A program made the translations under genes and the position numbers. The notes under the pieces were generated by a model. The model saw only the letters and a list, made by a program, of their open reading frames with translations, was not told the DNA's origin and ran no database searches. From contig CAJNDS010002196.1 of the NCBI GenBank assembly GCA_905221605.1, forward strand, positions 194,001 to 258,000: 64,000 nt of DNA, given 5' to 3'. The DNA comes from Symbiodinium natans (Eukaryota; Sar; Dinophyceae; Suessiales; Symbiodiniaceae). Positions 1-9,921 of this stretch are shown here, piece by piece. Position 1 is the first letter of the stretch. Each line of letters starts with the position of its first letter.

Positions 1-19
1 CTACTCCTTGGGCCGAAAA

Positions 20-40
20 CTTGAGCCAAAATGGCTACGG
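20..40 (-). other. Complete DinoSL spliced-leader relic at the 5' end of a LINE copy
   Basis: On the minus strand these 21 bases match the dinoflagellate spliced leader at every position (it ends TAGCCATTTTGGCTCAAG). It is followed directly by TTTTCGGCCCAAGGAGTAG (1-19), which is the conserved 5' start of the LINE family filling the next 44 kb; the body of that copy lies left of the window. DinoSL is added to nuclear mRNAs by trans-splicing, so this copy is best read as a reverse-transcribed, trans-spliced LINE RNA put back into the genome. It also identifies the organism group. Confidence 0.92.
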
Positions 41-105
41 GAACCTGGGTTCAACCCAGGTTCAACCTGGGTTCAACCCAGGTTCAACCTGGGTTCACCT
101 GGGTG
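41..105. repeat. GGTTCAACC / GGGTTCAACC tandem repeat
   Basis: Alternating AGGTTCAACCTGGGTTCAACCC-type units lie between the 5' end of the preceding LINE copy and the 3' end of copy A. The same motif flanks the LINE ends at 8008-8019, 13207-13240, 36492-36507, 44772-44884 and 55578-55686. It looks like the preferred target of this LINE. Confidence 0.85.
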
Positions 106-524
106 AGAACAAATGCGGTCCACCGCCGTGCCTCTGTACTGGCACACTGATGGCCCTCTTGGCCCTAAAGTACAGGGGAGGAAACCACCTCCTCCTAAGC
201 TACCATCCTCTTTGGGATGCTACCAGAGGTTGTACCTCATGAGAGGAAAGAAACCTCCTGGCAAAAGCTCCTCAGGTTGGTGGTGCAAACCGTGAGAGAG
301 GGGCCAGGGGTGTTCTCTGGCAGCGAGGATGAACCTCAGCTTGCATCCTCTTCGGGATGCTACCAGAGGTTGGTACCTCATGAGAGGTTAGGAACCTCCT
401 GACAAAAGGTCCCTCAAGGCCTTTGGTGCACTTTGTGCAGGCTGTCAGAGGGAGGCGGTCAGGGTTCCGCTCTGGTAGCGAGGATGATACCTGTGTGCTA
501 TCCTCGCTGGGAGGATGCAACCTC
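106..524 (-). other. LINE family 1 3'UTR with repeated stem-loops (copy A)
   Basis: Between the ORF3 stop and the 3' end, a unit of roughly 130-150 bp is repeated in degenerate form. Each unit holds a CATCC...GGATG hairpin with a 5-6-nt loop, the palindromic CCTCATGAGG core, AACCTCCTG and a GCGAGGATGA block. The equivalent segments are 8027-8489, 13249-13721, 28771-29148, 36517-36976 and 55696-56133. Conserved repeated hairpins in a LINE 3'UTR are candidates for the reverse transcriptase's template-recognition signal; that role is inferred. Confidence 0.7.
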
Positions 525-1964
525 CTAGGCTGCTTCAGCTGGTGGTTCCCTGAGTGGGACCAACTCCCAGCGAGGTTCTTCCATGATATTGCCGAGGGGT
601 CGCGCTAGCCCATAGTCTGGCGACGGCAATTCATAAAGGACTTTCATGTCGATGAGAGCCTCGACAAACACCATGTCCATGTTTTTAACTCCCACAGCAA
701 CAAGCTTGCCAGCAAGGGGATGCTGGCATGGTGGAGGCTGACCCACCTCCTGACTTTGCTGCTCAAGGTGGGTGCGTCTTGGTCAAACCACCGGAAGAAA
801 GAGACGAGCCGGGTCAGGCTGGGGAAACCGTAGTGCTGTGGTACTTGGCCATTCCCAGGTACCCCCAGTTATGCTCCCCTTGGTCGCGGGGATGGAGGTA
901 CCCCTCCGGAAGGCGAAGTCCACACCAGAAGCACATCATAATGCACATCTGGAGGAATGAACCGTCCGGCGTCGGGCGGATGGGGGCCACCATCCGCTCG
1001 ACTGGGCTGGGACCCCAGGAACCTCGACCTGGAGGGTGGACCTGGGGCCAGGAATCGAGAGCCAGCGCAAAAAGCTCCCACTCAAAGTGGTGGGCATCTT
1101 GGAGGCCTACCTTCAGGACCCAGCGGGGTTCCCGCTCAAGGGTATACACTACCCTCGAGCCACCTCGAGCAAGAATGGTCAGGTACCTGACCTCGCCTTG
1201 GACCTCATAGGAGGCCCGGTCAGGCAGGTGATTGGCGAGGCCATTGCCTCGACCGCGGCTGCTTGCTCGGAGGATAAGGCTACCTCCCTCGGCTGCTGGC
1301 CTGGTCCCCGTGTTCAGGTCTGCCGGGGGCTCTGGGCCTGCTCTTCCACGGGCAGGCTCTGCACTGGCTTCGGAGGTATCCCCTCCTGAGGTGTGGGCCT
1401 GGTCGGGAGGCCCCCCACCAGCTGGAGGACCACCCTCCGGACCAGCTGCCATCCTTCCCATTCTTCGTGCCCGCAGGCAGGGTTGGCAGCACGATTGGCT
1501 GGGTGGGACCCTTTGGGCTGCCTCGGAAACAGCCTGTTGCCGGCTTTCTTTCCCGGCCTGTTCCTTTGTCTCTGCAGGGTGTCGTCATCCACGTACCTCT
1601 GCGCCGGGGTCCTGCGTTCCAGCAGGAACTCTCCTTTGCCTTGGGCTTTTCCCGGCTGCCTGTTTGGAGAAAAAACCTCCCTCTTTCTGCTCTCCCAAGC
1701 CTTAGCCTCCGGAGGTTGCCCCTCCCCTGCCTGTGCTGTGGTTGGTGGTTCCTGGTTGCTTTCCTCCTTCGCCTCGGCAGGGGCCGCATTGGAGGAGGCA
1801 CTGGCTTGGGAGGGTAGCCCCTCCTGAGTGTCGGCGCCGGTGGGGTGGTTCAGAGCCTGCTCCGGGGAGGCCCCACCCTCCAACTTCTCTCCTTCACTCT
1901 TCACTGGGGCCTCCTGGGCCTCCTGACCCTGGGAGGGCAGGTCCTCCTTTTTCACTTCCGCCAT
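525..1964 (-). pseudogene. LINE ORF3 with kinase-like domain, copy A (broken)
   Basis: It starts at the ATG at 1964, inside the end of ORF2 (71-nt overlap, +1 frame). The N-terminal half is charged, low-complexity Pro/Glu/Gln/Ser sequence with a basic patch (LERRTPAQR). The C-terminal half shows a Gly-rich loop (LARGGSRVVY), a VLKV lysine and a RDQGEHN catalytic-loop-like motif. A deletion after GMAKYH removes the LD metal-site segment, and frameshifts break the frame around 1.3-1.5 kb. The C-terminal 73 codons (525-746) are open and end PPAEAA. The protein-kinase-fold assignment rests on motif order and spacing only. Confidence 0.65.
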
Positions 1965-4900
1965 TGCGCACAGGGGGGGCCCCTTCTACTGGCTTGGCTT
2001 CCTGCGCTGGCTGAAAAAGGCTGCGGATGGGATTTGTTGTTTCGGGCTTGAATTGCGACTTACATCGGGAATCCTTTTTAAAACTACAAGCAGCAGCAAG
2101 TTTTTGCGAAACCGTTTGGGTTTTAAGGGACAGCTGGCCTCCACAACCCTCACACACCCAAAGCTGCCTAGTTCCTAAAAGTTTCAAAACATGCGTGACA
2201 TGTACCCCTTCGATCGCAACCCTCCCTTGATGCGCACATTGGTGTGCTGCCAGTGCCTCTACGGTCTTGCGGCTTTTCGTGTGCAAAAGTTTCAGCTGGC
2301 ACTGGGCACACCGGAGGTTGTGACCTTCCCACTCCCAGGCATGTACGGATTTGGTCCGGACCAGCTCCTGGAACCATTCCTGCTGGGTAGTGGTGTGGCC
2401 ACGACCTATGTTGGATCCAATCCGCTTTTTGCAGGGCCTGGCAGTGGCCTCGGGGTTCTTGCGGGCCTGCTTTTCCAGCAGGAAGACCTTGTAGACTGGG
2501 TGCTGATTTTCCCCCACAGCGGTGAGGATCTTTTCAGCCCTGCTCGCCAGGAACTCTTGGGCCTTTTTGCTGCAATGGTCCTGATACTGACTGGCTGCCC
2601 GGGCATCAGGGTGGGCCAGCTCGGCCGCTTTTTCCCCACACAGTTTATCTGCCAGGTCATTGACCTGCTGTCTCCACGAGTTTTCCGCACCAACCTTCCG
2701 GAGGAACTCCTCCTCTGAAACATGGGACGGAATCCATTTCATTTTGAGGCGGTTGACATCCGTGGCTTGCGGCTCCCACCAGATGTCACCGTGCGTTTTT
2801 CCCGGCTTTGGGCTGCGGACTCGTTTCGGGACACCAAGGCAGTCTAGTGTCGTGTCAATAGGGCCTTCGGTATAGCGGGCCAGCTGCAAAACTGCATACA
2901 TCTCACCCCGAAAAACCGTCTGTGGTCCAGGGACTTGGCCGACGATTGCTCCGACCTGGACATAGTCTTGGCCCTGCTTCTTGCAGGCCACCACTGCGTA
3001 GGCTACCTTCCGGAGTCTCGGGTCCGCCGTGAAAGGGCCACCGCTAGCATCTGTGCCATAAACAAGCTCCGGGTCACTGAGGGGCTCTTTGTCAGCCCAT
3101 ATGCCCAAAAAGATGGGATTGTCTTCCTGAGGAGGTGGTACCTGCCATTCGGGTTTGGGCGGGAGGCCCCTGGTCCACAGCGATCGCGGGCCTTGGGCCC
3201 TGCCTTCTTGGAACCATGCTGGCAGCTCCCAGTTCTGGGCTTCGGCAGCTGCTTTCGTGGTTCGCCCTTCTTTCTTAAAACCCCCAACAGTTTCCGCCCT
3301 ACTGTCCAATCTATTCCCCCTTTGAGCTCAGGAGCAGCGAGGCCGGTGGCGATGCGGCGGTCTACTTCTTCCTGATATGTTTGCTGGAGGAGGTCAAGGA
3401 CACGACTCCTGCTGCGGGGTGTACATGGTGTGCCTGGTGCCCTGGGTGTCCAGCCACTCATCACTGTCTCTAGGCTGCCAACCCAGGTCGAGCAGGTATG
3501 CAACGGTAGCTGCAAGAGGGCCCTTAACCATTTGCCACCGGCTGCTGGCTTCTTCCAGTTTTTGGACTGTAAGGCCCCAGGTTCTTTCCAGCAAGTCTTC
3601 CTTGCCGACCCACCTCTTCTTGAGCTGGAACCAGGCTTCAACTTGCTGGACCATCAGCGTGCGACCCGGATCCTGGTACCTGTCGCTTACAGAGGACAGA
3701 GCCACCTCCAGGTTGCCCATTTTCTGTCTGCCACACTGCTCAGCCAAGGCAGTCCGGAGCTTCTGTCTCCGGGTGGGCGGCATTCCCTGGGCTTGGTGGC
3801 CCCAAGTAAGGACGGAGGCAACCCCTCCTCTGAAGAGGCGGACCTTGGCCGGCACACCCGGGACTCTCAGTTGTTTCAACTTCTTCTGCCGTTGGCCCGC
3901 TTTGTGCCTGCGGGCTCTTTGCACCTTGACCCTCCGGACCCGACCCAGGGCACAGTCCAGGCCTAAAACCTTCATGCTATCACAGATAGCCGGGTCCCCA
4001 TCTTTGCGCAGCTTCTGTAGCTCCCTTCTGGCTTCTGCAGTGGTGCACAGGAAGCCTGTTTTCTTCAGGGACAAACGGAGGTCACTACCTTCCAGAAGCC
4101 GGCGAAGGGTTTTGTAACCTTCATAGACCGCAAACGCTGCCTGCTCAGGATGTCGTGCTTCGAAATCCGCTCCAATGTCATCCACCCAGGTGTCTAGGGC
4201 GGTGATACTGTGGAGCTGAGCGGCTTCTTGCATTATTGGCTGGAGGTAAACCCTGGCCATCATTGTTGCGAAAGGGCACCCTGCTAGGATGCCCCTCGCA
4301 GGGAGGATCCCCTCCGAAAGGAGATCCTCTGCCACGAGATATCTCGTTCCCCGGTAGACTTGCATGACCAGGAGGGCTATAGCTGGCGGAAATCCGGTCG
4401 CCACTATCCGCTCCTCCAATTTGGTCCAGTTAACACTGTCATAGAAAGTCTGCAGGTCCAAAAGGACCGCACAGGCATGTTTGTTAGCTGCGCGGCTAAC
4501 CTCTCCTCTCAGGAGTCTCTGCATGCCTGTTTCTAGACAAGTGTTACCCGGGGAGGCTTTATCCCATGGGAACTGCTCTGCAGTTTCTCGCATCCATTTC
4601 TTGACGACCTGTGCTCTGCAGAAGCACCAAAGCCGATAGGTGATGGATGTGAGGGTTATAGGCCTTTCTATGTCAGCATTTTTGGGCAGGAGTGCCACAT
4701 GGTGCGCCTGCCAGTGCTGTGGCGCCACTCCTGTGGCTTCAGCCAAGTTCAGGGCTTGGGTGAGCTGCTCATAGGCCGGTCCAGGGAGGTTTTTGAGGGC
4801 AGCATAGGTGAGCCCATCAAGACCTCCTGCTTTGTCGGTGACATTCTTGAGGATGGCCTCGAGCACGTCTGCTGTTATTTTAAACAGCGGGGAGGATTTT

Positions 4901-7028
4901 GCAGCATCCAGCAGGGTCTGGCCGATCGGGGGGGAAATTTCTGCCTCTCCCCAAATAGCGACCCATTGCTTCCTCCTGGCCCCTGGGCGCTCTTCGCCTG
5001 GGAGGTTTTGGAAGGGCCGATCCAGGACTCTCTCACTCTTCTTGAGAGAACTGTAGAGAGGTCTCATCCCTTTCGCTAATCCCGCTTGGAGCCAGTCCTT
5101 GTACTGGGCCTGCTGCTCCTTGGCTCTCTGCATCTCGAAAGCCGCTGGCGCTGAACATTGCCTGTACAGTTCTGTGAGGAAGGCAGTACCTTCAGCAATG
5201 TCTTGGCAGGCTTGGAGGGTGCCTAGGTCCGGTAGGTGCTGCTGGGAGGCTGGCACTCCTTCCAGGATTCTGGCTACGCGTGCCCACCAGCCCACTTCAG
5301 AGCCTTTGGGGGCAGTGGAGGGGCGCTGCAAGACTAAGGGTCCCCATTATCCTCTGCCAGTTCTTGGAGCTTCGTGGCAGTGCTCCAGGCTGGCCGCCCA
5401 AATCGCCAGCTGCCAGGTGCTCTGGTCCTCTTGGGCACAGGTCCTGTCCATTATGGCGAAATGGGAGGGTTGGACCTCTTGCCATTCCTGGTTTTTGAGG
5501 TCTGCTGTGAGTTTCGGGAACTGGGGAAGTTTCCAGGATTTCCATTCGCTGGCACCGTCCTTGACTTTGAGGCGCAAGGCTGCATGTGGTTTCCACGGGA
5601 CTGCCCAGGTAGCAGACAACTCCACCAGGACTTCCAGGCTCCTACTCACTACCCCAAAATCTAGCTCCGCCCCATGGTTGCATGTAGCTTCTCCACTGGC
5701 TACCATTCTCCCCCGCATCACCTGAATCAGCGCTGTGTCCTGAACTTCAGTCGGGTCCAGGTTCCAGTCCCCCAAGATGATCCAGGGCTCTGGGAGGGTT
5801 CTTACGAAAGCCACCAGAGAGGATAGCACCTCTGCATTTGTGGGACCATTCAGGCCTTCCGTGTCCCTCAGGTAGAGGGACACAATCGTGTAGTCCCACC
5901 GTCTTTGTCTCAGACCCACGGCTGTGTAGCCCGCCCCTTTGCATTGGTAGGTGGCTTTTTGCCACACGCCGCTATTTTTGGGAAAGGCCAAGCAGTGCCC
6001 CCCAACCTTGTGCCCTTGTCCGACAGGGAGGCCGGCTCAGCATAGAGATCCCATCCTAGGGATTGCAGGGTGGCTCGCCTTCCATGCAGCAGTTCCGGTG
6101 CGAGGTGGGTTTCCTGCAGACACACCACCTTGGCTTTGGAGGAGGTTACCCACTCCAACGCCCCGTTGTTGAAACTGGTGACATTGGCGCTCATGATGCT
6201 GAGATACTGGTCAGGCGAGGCGGAAGGTTTAACCTTCTCGAGTCGGTGCCCTCGCCATGCGCAAGGTCTTCCTCTCGTTCCTGCTGGCCCAGCACCTGTT
6301 CCGGTGTCAGGGGCTCCTCACTCTTGGGGAGCTCAGAGGTTATCACCTCCTTTGCCTGTTGGATGGCCTTCTTGGTGACATCCTCTCCTTGCTCTAGGGC
6401 ATGCAGGACCATCCTGCACCAACCCCAGGCCAGGGAGTCCTCCGCCATCACCTCCTCTTGGGCTTCGATGAAGCTTAGAAGGGTGGCTTCCTTCGCCTGG
6501 AAGGGGCTCGCTTGGTCTTCCAGGAGGCTGACCACCTCCTGCCATGTCATCTCCGAACCCGATTCTTCTGGGCTGCAGAGGGAAGGTATCACCTTCTGGG
6601 CTTCATCATGCCATTGTGGCGGGGGGGGGGCCTGGGGTAACCAGAGGGTTCCCATCAGGGTTCACCTCCCACAGTGGCTTCATTTGTTCGTCGTCTGCTG
6701 GTACCTCATCATCTGTAAGGTCCAGCTTGAAAAACTTTGGTCCTGTGATCGGAACGCTTTCTGGCGACTCCTTTCCAGGCCGACAAAAGTGGCTGGGCTT
6801 CTGCCAGCCTTGCTCACAACCACTGCTATCTGCAGTAAGTTGTTTCCCCAAGGCCTCCCTCAATCTTTTCCCACGTAGATTGATGTGAGCACCTCGCTTG
6901 TAGTATTCAGCACATGCAACCAGGAACTGCTGGGCAGTTCGCAGCATGTGTTCCAGCCCTGGGCTGGGGTCGCACATTGGCTCTGTGGGGCCCTTGCTTT
7001 GGGGCTCCAGGCCCCACACGCCGAGTCC
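1894..7028 (-). pseudogene. LINE ORF2: APE endonuclease-RT-RNase H, copy A (frameshifted)
   Basis: The order follows the intact template seen in copies D and E: N-terminal linker, AP-type endonuclease (SANVTSFN, CLQETHL, GDWNLDP), reverse transcriptase with WVDD at the catalytic turn (about 3394-5331), RNase H (TDASGG...FRGEMY...WIPSHV) and a C-terminal Cys/His module (about 1894-3309). Damage includes a 10-G run at 6621-6630 (9 in the open copies), a 1-nt loss near 5990, a deletion near 5345 and loss of the zf-RVT segment near 3250. It cannot make a full protein as it stands. Confidence 0.85.
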
Positions 7029-7892
7029 CTAGGCCACCGGGCCCAAATCCGGCGGGGCATCGCGTGCTCCTCAAGGCCCGGAGGGGTGGGGCCCTCCTGT
7101 GTGCGACGCCTCTTTGCTTCTCGCTCCGCTTTAATCTCATGGAGTTTCTTCTCTTGCTCCTCGTTGAGGCTTACCCCCAGTTCATGGAGGATGCTGTCGA
7201 CCTCCATGTCCGCAGCGGATTCGCAGAAGACTTTCTCTTTGAGTAGGCCTGAGCTTGCCTCGACTGCCTTCTGTGCCCTCTCAGCTTGCTCATTCAGCAC
7301 GATCATTTCTTGTAGAAGCTGCCTTAATGACTCCTTCGCCATGTCGATGCGCTTCTGCAGGCCAATCTTTTGATCAGCAATGTGCTTGAGCTTGCCAGCT
7401 GCGCTTTGCCAGCTCTGGCTGGCCTGGCTTGCAGCTTGGGAGGGCGTCACCTCCTGGCTGGCCTTGAGGCCTTTCAGGTAGGCTTTGACCTCCTCCGGCA
7501 GGGCGGCTTCAATGCTTCTGGCACAGGTCTGTGAGGTCGTCCACCTCTTCCTTGACCTGTGCCTTGGGTGGTTTGTACCCTGCCTCCTGGAGGTTCTTTT
7601 GCACCTCTTCAAGCACATTGTCCCATGCCACTCCAAGGGCTTGCAGGACCTTGTTCGGCAGCGGCGTTTTCGGAGTCTTGGGCTTCTTTGGCGGCTGCCA
7701 GTAAGCGGCCTCAGCGACTGTAGGCCATTGTGGCTTCCACTGGCTCCAGTTCTGTCTCGCCCTCGCCTTGCGAATGCTGTTTGCCCAGGGTGTTCTGCAT
7801 TTCTTGCAGAGCATGTGCGGCTGAGCCTTGTCTGCCCAAATCCATCCTTTGCAGCTTTGGCCACTGCAACAGATGTATTCGCGGGGGGCCAT
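7029..7892 (-). pseudogene. LINE ORF1, copy A (frameshifted)
   Basis: The ATG at 7892 has a strong GCCATGG context. It encodes a zinc ribbon (YICCSGQSCKGW ... CKKC), a Pro/Lys-rich stretch and a coiled coil (GLQKRIDMAKESLRQLLQEM). A 1-nt insertion near 7508 shifts the frame, and the C-terminus is altered before the conserved TAG (7029-7031). ORF1 of LINEs usually binds RNA and packages the RNP; that role is inferred from family knowledge. Confidence 0.75.
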
Positions 7893-8489
7893 GGCTAAGA
7901 GGAAGGCACCTCTGGGCAAACTGTCCTAGGCTGGCTACCAGGCTAGGAAGGCTGAGACCTCCAAAACTTCCCTCAGGCTACTCCTTGGGCCGAAAACTTG
8001 AGCCACAACCTGGGTTCAATTTTTTTCCGAGTTGAGCGAACAAATGCGATCCACCTTCTTGGTGTTTGGGTTGTGAAAACCGTGCCTCTGTACTGGCACT
8101 ACTGATGGCCCTCTTGGCCCTAAACTACAGGGGAGGAAACCACCTCCTCCTAATCTACCATCCTCTTTGGGATGCTACCAGAGGTTGTACCTCATGAGAG
8201 GAATGAACCTCCTGGCAAAAGCTCCTCAGGTTGCTGGTGCAGGGGTGGCAAACCGTGAGAGGAGGGGCCAGGGGTGTTCTCTGGCAGCGAGGATGAACCT
8301 CAGCTTTTCATCCTCTTCGGGATGTTGCCAGAGGTTGGTACCTCAAAAGAGGTTAGGAACCTCCTGACAAAAGGTCCCTCAAGGCCTTTGGTGCACTTTG
8401 TGCAGGCTGTCAGAGGGAGGCGGTCAGGGTTCCGCTCTGGTAGCGAGGATGATACCTGTGTGCTATCCTCGCTGGGAGGATGCAACCTC

Positions 8490-9921
8490 CTAGGCTGCTT
8501 CAGCTGGTGGTTCCCTGAGTGGGACCAACTCCCAGCGAGGTTCTTCCATGATATTGCCGAGGGGTCGCGCTAGCCCATAGTCTGGCGACGGCAATTCATA
8601 AAGGACTTTCATGTCGATGAGAGCCTCGACAAACACCATGTCCATGTTTTTAACTCCCACAGCAACAAGCTTGCCAGCAAGGGGATGCTGGCATGGTGGA
8701 GGCTGACCCACCTCCTGACTTTGCTGCTCAAGGTGGGTGCGTCTTGGTCAAACCACCGGAAGAAAGAGACGAGCCGGGTCAGGCTGGGGAAACCGTAGTG
8801 CTCTCTGGTGCCCCAGTTTGGGCCCACGTCCAAACTTGTTAACGGGTGGTACTTGGCCATTCCCAGGTACCCCCAGTTATGCTCCCCTTGGTCGCGGGGA
8901 TGGAGGTACCCCTCCGGAAGGCGAAGTCCACACCAGAAGCACATCATAATGCACATCCGGAGGAATGAACCGTCCGGCGTCGGGCGGATGGGGGCCACCA
9001 TCCGCTCGACAGCAAAGGCCCACAGGTCCTGGGCTGGGAGCCCAGGAACCTCGACCCGGCAGACCTGGGGCCAGAATCGAGAGCCAGCGCAAAAAGCTCC
9101 ATCTTGGAGGCCTACCTTCAGGACCCAGCGCAGTTCCCGGTCGAGGGTATACACTACCCTCTCGAGCCACCTCGAGCAAGAATGGTCAGGTACCCTCGCC
9201 TTGGACCTCATAGGAGGCCCGGTCAGGCAGCTGATTGGCGAGGCCATTGCCTCGACCGCGGCTGCTTGCTCGGAGGATAAGGCTACCTCCCTCGGCTGCT
9301 GGCCTGGTCCCCGTGTTGAGGTCTGCCGGGGGCTCTGCGCCTGCTCTTCCACAGGGGCAGGCTCTGCACTGGCTTCGGAGGTATCCCCTGGTCCCAGTCT
9401 CGGGAGGCCCCCCACCTGGAGGACCATTCTCCGGACCAGTGCTCGTCCCTCCATTGCTGCCATCCTTCCCATTCTTCGTGCCCCCAGGCAGGGTTGGCAG
9501 CACGATTGGCTGGCGGTGGCCTGGGTGGGACCCTTTGGGCTGCCTCGGAAACAGCCTGTTGCCTCTGTGGCTTACCTCTGTCCTGCGTTCGAGCAGGAAC
9601 TCTCCTTTGCCTTGGGCTTTTCCTGTTTGGAGGAGGAACCTCCCTCTTTCTGCTCTCCCAAGCCTTAGCCGGAGGTTGCCCCTCCCCTGCCGGTGCTGTG
9701 GTTGGTGGTTCCTGGTTGCTTTCCTCCTTCCCTCGGCAGGGGCCGCATTGGAGGAGGCACTGGCTTGGGAGGGTAGCCCCTCCTGAGTGTCAGCGCCGGT
9801 GGGGTGGTTCAGAGCCTCTCCCGGGAGGCCCCACCCTCCGGCTTCTCTCCTTCACTCTTCACTGGGGCCTTTTGGGCCTCCTGGCCTGGGAGGGCAGGTC
9901 CTCCTGTTTCACTTCCGCCAT
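8490..9921 (-). pseudogene. LINE ORF3 with kinase-like domain, copy B (broken)
   Basis: The ATG at 9921 lies in the same context as in copies A, D and E. The low-complexity N-terminal half contains deletions. A 287-codon frame (8609-9472) keeps VLKVGLQD, the VERMVAP hinge-like segment, HPRDQGEHNWG and TSLDVGPNWGT, so both the RDx4N and the LD motifs survive here. The Gly-rich loop is partly out of frame (WLERVVYTLDREL). The C-terminus ends in PPAEAA at 8490 in another frame. Good for comparing motifs but not functional. Confidence 0.65.

Larger units (their letters stand above)
106..8007 (-). mobile_element. LINE family 1, copy A (nearly full length, decayed)
   Basis: A non-LTR retrotransposon on the minus strand with 5'UTR, ORF1, TAG junction, ORF2, overlapping ORF3 and 3'UTR. 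It is collinear with copies D and E but carries several indels that break all three ORFs. The 5' tip shows a short DinoSL remnant (TGGCTCAAG). The 3' tip lacks the usual CGCTCAACTCGG plus poly(A) end and runs straight into the GGTTCAACC repeat, suggesting a small terminal deletion or recombination. It shares ORF3 and 5'-end variants with copy B. Confidence 0.9.

Noticed and set aside
814-1461. Host protein-kinase gene beside the LINE
   Set aside because: The frame overlaps ORF2 by 71 nt at its start and shares the LINE 3'UTR in four copies, so it belongs to the element.
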